Below are positions 59,593 through 64,000 of a stretch of 64,000 bases of DNA, piece by piece. The notes under the pieces are model-generated. The model ran no database searches. It was given only the letters and a program-made list of their open reading frames with translations, and was not told the DNA's origin. How positions within the stretch are numbered: the first letter of the stretch is position 1; every line of letters begins with the position of its first letter. The position numbers and the translations under genes are program-made. Origin of the DNA: Elusimicrobiaceae bacterium (lineage in GTDB: Bacteria > Elusimicrobiota > Elusimicrobia > Elusimicrobiales > Elusimicrobiaceae); assembly GCA_017618215.1 (NCBI GenBank), contig JAFZUQ010000003.1:1-64000 (forward strand), given 5' to 3'.

Positions 59593-61386
59593 TTATTTAG
59601 ACATACTCCAATTCGGTGTCTCCAAATTTTCATTTGTTCTTTTGGAGACTTTATCTTCAATCCATTTTTTAGTTTTGGCTCTTCTAATTTGTTTTTTCAT
59701 TTGTTCTTCATGATCTTTTTTCTTTTGCGGTATATCTATAAGTTGAACAAGATAATTTACTTCCGCACGCGTAAGCATTGTCGGGTAAGTAATTGCCACA
59801 CTTGTTTGATCGGCAAGTTCAGCACCTAATTGTTTTTCAATCTCTGCATTAATATAATTTAGTAAATCGCGGTTTTCATACTTTCCGAGGTTATAATCAC
59901 CTTTTATCTGCTGTAAATTCTTCCCGAAACTTATTATTTCAGGTGCACGTCCCGGATTTCGTTTAAGTTCTTTTAACGCATATTCAACATAATCAAAATC
60001 TATATTCCACATGTATGCACTTGAACTTAAAACTTCTTTTGTAATAAAACCTTTTGTTTCAAGCATATTTAGCATACTTATTGCTTTTTGAGAAGATCCA
60101 AAATGTTCCTCCAGTAATTTCTGGGTAACATAACGCTTTTCCAGAATCAAATTTAAAGCGGAAATTAAATCGGAAGTGATATTTTTTTCAATATCACTTT
60201 TTTTCTCCGGTTTCCTATGTTGAATCATACGTCCATCAATAATTTTAATATTTTGTATTTTATAAGTTGTTGCCAAATCTATAGCGGCCCTGTCATATCT
60301 TAAAGGATCTTCGGTATTAGCTAATTCGTCATTAATAAATTTTAAAGCATAATAAGTACGTAACATTTCTTTTCTGAAATATTCATTAATTAAAATTTCG
60401 TCTCCGTCAAAGAGGTCATATAAAAATTTACCTAAAATTTGTTTTAATCTTGGCCTATACATTTGATCAACTTTGGCATAACCTTTTTTAAAATATCTTT
60501 TAAGTATTAGAGCATCCCCCCTATTATACTCTTCATTTGTTTTAGAGATTTTTTGGAAGTTCTCTTTTATTCTGTCATATTCTGTTTCTTTAACAGATTT
60601 TAACAAATCTGTATCCAAAGAAATATTGATTCTGGAATTTGTATAAGAACCAATTGATTGGTATAAATACTTTATACGATCACTTGATTGTGTTAAATGC
60701 CAAGCAACTTGATCGGTAATAAAAGCATCAAATGCAATCATTGTAGCAAAACTTGTTATGGTTTTTAATACTTTAGCCACTTTAGTTGTCTTAGAAAGAT
60801 ATGGTATTAATCCGGTTACAATTTCGGGGGCTACTTCCCAGCTTACATAGAATGTCGCTAATAAAATAACATATACAGGGATTAACCTAATATTTTTTTC
60901 TGTTTTTTCTTGTCGATATTCGGGGTTTTTTCTAAAACGATAGGCTATATTTTGGCTTAAAGAATGATGATAACTTAAAATGTCCATAACATCTTCTTCC
61001 GCAATACCGTCACCTGGAATTAATGCTGTTTTATTCCACAAAGGCGATTCTTCAGGATAAATATTATAATACAGAAAATCATTATATGACTGGGCAAGAT
61101 GTTCAGGTGTACCGAGTTTATCATCGCCAAGACGTGGTTTACTGCTAGGGTCCCAAGCATCTTCACCGTTTAATAAATCCTCTTCTAATTTTTCGACAAA
61201 AGTAAAGGGGCTTATTTGCCCGACCTCATAATAATCATAATCAAAAGACATAGCAGGTTTATATGATTGCAAACGCCCATTTTTATCTTTAAAACGTTTA
61301 AGATCAACATTCTGTGCCATTACATGTATGGGCATACTTGTTAAAAATACGGCTAAAACTAAAATATAAGTTATAAATTTTTTCAT
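59593..61386 (-). CDS. Secreted/membrane protein with a FtsK-gamma-like winged helix
   Basis: 597 residues with a signal peptide (MKKFITYILVLAVFLTSMPIHVMAQ). Two hydrophobic segments near 172-192 and 208-226 could be membrane helices. Around residues 407-447 ALNLILEKRYVTQKLLEEHF and the following AISMLNMLETKGFI resemble the winged-helix DNA-binding gamma domain of FtsK, including the turn between helices. That is odd for a protein with a signal peptide. First gene of an operon driven by a TAGGTC-box promoter, with AGAGGGA before the ATG. Function unknown. Confidence 0.65.
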   Translation of the reverse strand: MKKFITYILVLAVFLTSMPIHVMAQNVDLKRFKDKNGRLQSYKPAMSFDYDYYEVGQISPFTFVEKLEEDLLNGEDAWDPSSKPRLGDDKLGTPEHLAQSYNDFLYYNIYPEESPLWNKTALIPGDGIAEEDVMDILSYHHSLSQNIAYRFRKNPEYRQEKTEKNIRLIPVYVILLATFYVSWEVAPEIVTGLIPYLSKTTKVAKVLKTITSFATMIAFDAFITDQVAWHLTQSSDRIKYLYQSIGSYTNSRINISLDTDLLKSVKETEYDRIKENFQKISKTNEEYNRGDALILKRYFKKGYAKVDQMYRPRLKQILGKFLYDLFDGDEILINEYFRKEMLRTYYALKFINDELANTEDPLRYDRAAIDLATTYKIQNIKIIDGRMIQHRKPEKKSDIEKNITSDLISALNLILEKRYVTQKLLEEHFGSSQKAISMLNMLETKGFITKEVLSSSAYMWNIDFDYVEYALKELKRNPGRAPEIISFGKNLQQIKGDYNLGKYENRDLLNYINAEIEKQLGAELADQTSVAITYPTMLTRAEVNYLVQLIDIPQKKKDHEEQMKKQIRRAKTKKWIEDKVSKRTNENLETPNWSMSK

Positions 61387-61404
61387 ACCATTTCCCTCTG
61401 CTAT

Positions 61405-61485
61405 ATTGTAAAGGTTTTTATAAACTCAAGCAAGGGATTTTAGACCTATTTAAGTATTCTATTAGGACCTACTTTCATATAGGTC
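61405..61485 (-). promoter_or_regulatory. TAGGTC-box promoter of the gene starting at 61386
   Basis: On the minus strand the -35 is TTGCTT (61433-61428) and the -10 is TACAAT (61410-61405), spacer 17. The box TAGGTCTAAAATCCC starts at 61448, 15 bases upstream of the -35. A second TAGGTC starts at 61471 (23 bases). A third, in the inverted orientation, is at 61480-61485. Confidence 0.7.
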
Positions 61486-61492
61486 TTTTAGG

Positions 61493-61525
61493 TAAAAAAT
61501 ACCCCCTGCAGAAAAGCAGAGGGTA
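61493..61525 (-). terminator. Terminator of pgk
   Basis: ATACCCCCTGC and GCAGAGGGTAT (61499-61525) form the stem with one mismatch. On the minus strand ATTTTTTACC follows. Confidence 0.75.
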
Positions 61526-61546
61526 TCTTACCTTAAAACTCAAAAT

Positions 61547-62749
61547 CTATTTTTTGAGTAAAGCGATTAAGCCCGGTAATTCTTTGCCTTCAACAAATTC
61601 CATACTTGCACCACCGCCGGTAGAAGCATGGGAAACTTTGCTTGCTGAAATTTTGGCTTTTTTGAGAACATTTAAACTGTCCCCACCGCCGATAATCGTA
61701 ATGGCACCGTTTTCAGTCATTTTGACTAAAGTTTCTGCAATTGCAAAACTACCTTTTGCATAACTTTCCATTTCAAAAACTCCGACAGGACCATTCCAAA
61801 ATACTGTTTTGCATTTAAGTAATTCTTCTTCAAAAAGTTTGATGGTCTTTGGCCCAATATCAAGCCCCATATAACCGGCAGGAATATTCGGGTTTTCGGT
61901 AGTTATTGTCGGGATACCGTCTTTAAATTCCTGTGCACAAACATTGTCAATAGGAAGTAAAAGTTTAACCCCTTTAGCTTTGGCTTTTTCCATTACTTTT
62001 TTGGCTTCTTCAATTTTGTCTGCCTCAAGCAATGAGTTGGAAACTTCATAACCGAGTGCTTTGTTGAAAGTAAAAGCCATACCGCCGCCAACGATTAAAA
62101 CATTAACTTTATCAAGCAAATTATTTAAGACCATAATTTTGTCGGAAACTTTTGCACCGCCGATAATTGCAGCAAAAGGGCGGGCAGGTGTTTCAATTGC
62201 ACCGCCTAAAAATTCAACTTCTTTTTGAATTAAATAACCGGCTGCTGCGGGCAAAAATTTTGTAATTGCGCTTGTTGAAGCATGCGCGCGGTGAACTGTA
62301 CCAAAAGCCTCTTGAACAAAAACATCACCGAGTTTGGCAAGTTCTTTTGCAAAGTTTTCGTCGTTCTTTTCTTCTTCGGGATGGAAGCGTAAATTTTCAA
62401 GCAAGACAATTTCGCCAGGTTTTGCTGCAGCAACTGCTGCCTCGGCTTCAGGCCCAACGCAATCTTTACCGAAATGAACTTTTGTGCCCATAATTTTTTC
62501 AACTTCCGGTGCAACGGGTGCTAAAGAAAATTCCGGTGCAACTTTACCTTTAGGGCGGCCAAGATGTGCAATTAAAACAAGTTTGCAACCTTGCCCTAAA
62601 AGATATTTTACGGTTTTTTCCGTCGCAGTAATGCGTTTAGGGTTATCAACTTTTCCGTCTTTCAAAGGAACATTATAGTCAACCCTCATTAAAACGGTTT
62701 TACCTTTTAAATCTACATCTTGAATTTTTACAATATCATTTAAGTTCAT
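61547..62749 (-). CDS. pgk: Phosphoglycerate kinase
   Basis: 400 residues, the normal length. N-terminal RVDYNVPLKDG, the LIAHLGRPKG segment (about 59-68), LENLRFHPEEEKND and the C-terminal hinge and GGGDSLNVLKK with STGGGASMEF are all present. The enzyme makes ATP from 1,3-bisphosphoglycerate in glycolysis. It lies 54 bases after gap, with a terminator between. An AGGAG site precedes the ATG. Confidence 0.97.
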   Translation of the reverse strand: MNLNDIVKIQDVDLKGKTVLMRVDYNVPLKDGKVDNPKRITATEKTVKYLLGQGCKLVLIAHLGRPKGKVAPEFSLAPVAPEVEKIMGTKVHFGKDCVGPEAEAAVAAAKPGEIVLLENLRFHPEEEKNDENFAKELAKLGDVFVQEAFGTVHRAHASTSAITKFLPAAAGYLIQKEVEFLGGAIETPARPFAAIIGGAKVSDKIMVLNNLLDKVNVLIVGGGMAFTFNKALGYEVSNSLLEADKIEEAKKVMEKAKAKGVKLLLPIDNVCAQEFKDGIPTITTENPNIPAGYMGLDIGPKTIKLFEEELLKCKTVFWNGPVGVFEMESYAKGSFAIAETLVKMTENGAITIIGGGDSLNVLKKAKISASKVSHASTGGGASMEFVEGKELPGLIALLKK

Positions 62750-62762
62750 AAAATCTCCTATA

Positions 62763-62792
62763 AAAAAAGGCGCCCAAAGTGAGCGCCTTTTT
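62763..62792 (-). terminator. Terminator of gap
   Basis: AAAGGCGC (62766-62773) and GCGCCTTT (62783-62790) form the stem. On the minus strand a TTTTTTT run follows. Confidence 0.85.
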
Positions 62793-62803
62793 GATAATTA
62801 AAG

Positions 62804-63850
<1,047 letters not shown>

Positions 63851-63898
63851 TTATATTTTACAATTTTTTGAAATTACTTGCCACAGGTTTTTTAAGCA

Positions 63899-63941
63899 AT
63901 AAAAAACCCCTTGAATTTCAGGAATCATTTTTCAAGGGGTT
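63899..63941 (-). terminator. Terminator of the partial gene at the right edge
   Basis: AACCCCTTGAA (63905-63915) and TTCAAGGGGTT (63931-63941) form a perfect 11-bp stem. On the minus strand TTTTTT follows. Confidence 0.85.
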
Positions 63942-63946
63942 AAAAT

Positions 63947-64000
63947 TTATTTTGCTAAAATGCTCTTTTCAATACGCTTACCTGCAACAGGATCCACAGA
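63947..64000 (-). CDS. Partial gene, C-terminal 17 residues only
   Basis: Reading the minus strand from the window edge gives SVDPVAGKRIEKSILAK and then a TAA stop at 63949-63947, followed by a strong terminator. The piece is too short to identify. Confidence 0.55.
   Translation of the reverse strand, partial: SVDPVAGKRIEKSILAK

Overview
The window is a gene-dense, AT-rich bacterial chromosome segment of about 64 kb, mostly on the minus strand. It carries Gram-negative-type envelope genes: a RseP site-2 protease, a very large predicted outer-membrane protein resembling SprA, a type IV prepilin and many signal-peptide proteins. It also carries bacterial housekeeping genes (glycolysis, MEP pathway, peptidoglycan synthesis, GatCA). 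The gut or termite Elusimicrobiota are my best guess for the lineage, because small genomes there combine low GC, many pilins and many unplaced secreted proteins. That is inference; no 16S gene is present and no search was possible. I see no prophage, insertion sequence or CRISPR array.

Layout. 1-4.5 kb: a cut-off secreted-protein gene, a divergent acyltransferase/acyl-ACP synthetase fusion, and the rpsF-ssb-rpsR-rplI operon with a structured leader. 4.5-9.6 kb: a repeat-rich intergenic region, then a two-gene unit of a membrane protein and a 1319-residue secreted repeat protein. 9.6-12.7 kb: gatC-gatA-Nudix, tspO, tRNA-Arg and a thioredoxin. 12.8-25.9 kb: one unbroken 12-gene run, mnmE-mnmG-rsmG-peptidase-rsmH-ftsL-ftsI-murF-mraY-ftsW-murG-DUF3137-like, joining tRNA/rRNA modification to the division and cell-wall cluster but lacking murE and murD. 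26-35.3 kb: a metzincin-like secreted protein, a TPR-SpoIID protein, lipA, proS-ispG-rseP and an unknown secreted protein. 35.5-44 kb: fba, a plus-strand block (nitroreductase, AlbA_2 protein, MgtE_N/CBS protein, dut, flavoprotein, MORN-like protein, membrane protein), then spoVG-tRNA-Gln, ispE and comF. 44-64 kb: the SprA-like protein, another HExxH secreted protein, secG, two tandem trypsin-like proteases, membrane transporters, a prepilin, an AmpG-like permease with two secreted proteins, then pgk, gap and a cut-off gene.

The most interesting signal is regulatory. Three unrelated signal-peptide genes (starts at 167, 35296 and 61386) share an almost identical promoter architecture. A TAGGTCYAAAWNCYC box sits exactly 15 bases (start to start) upstream of the -35 hexamer, the -35 and -10 are 17 bases apart, and a second TAGGWC copy lies 22-24 bases further out. 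This looks like an undescribed regulon of secreted proteins driven by one activator. Other points of interest are probable leaderless mRNAs (mnmE, gatC, the MgtE_N/CBS gene), an acyltransferase whose catalytic His is Asn, a new-looking repeat domain, a FtsK-gamma-like winged helix in a secreted protein, and five predicted envelope or secreted proteases without obvious homologues.
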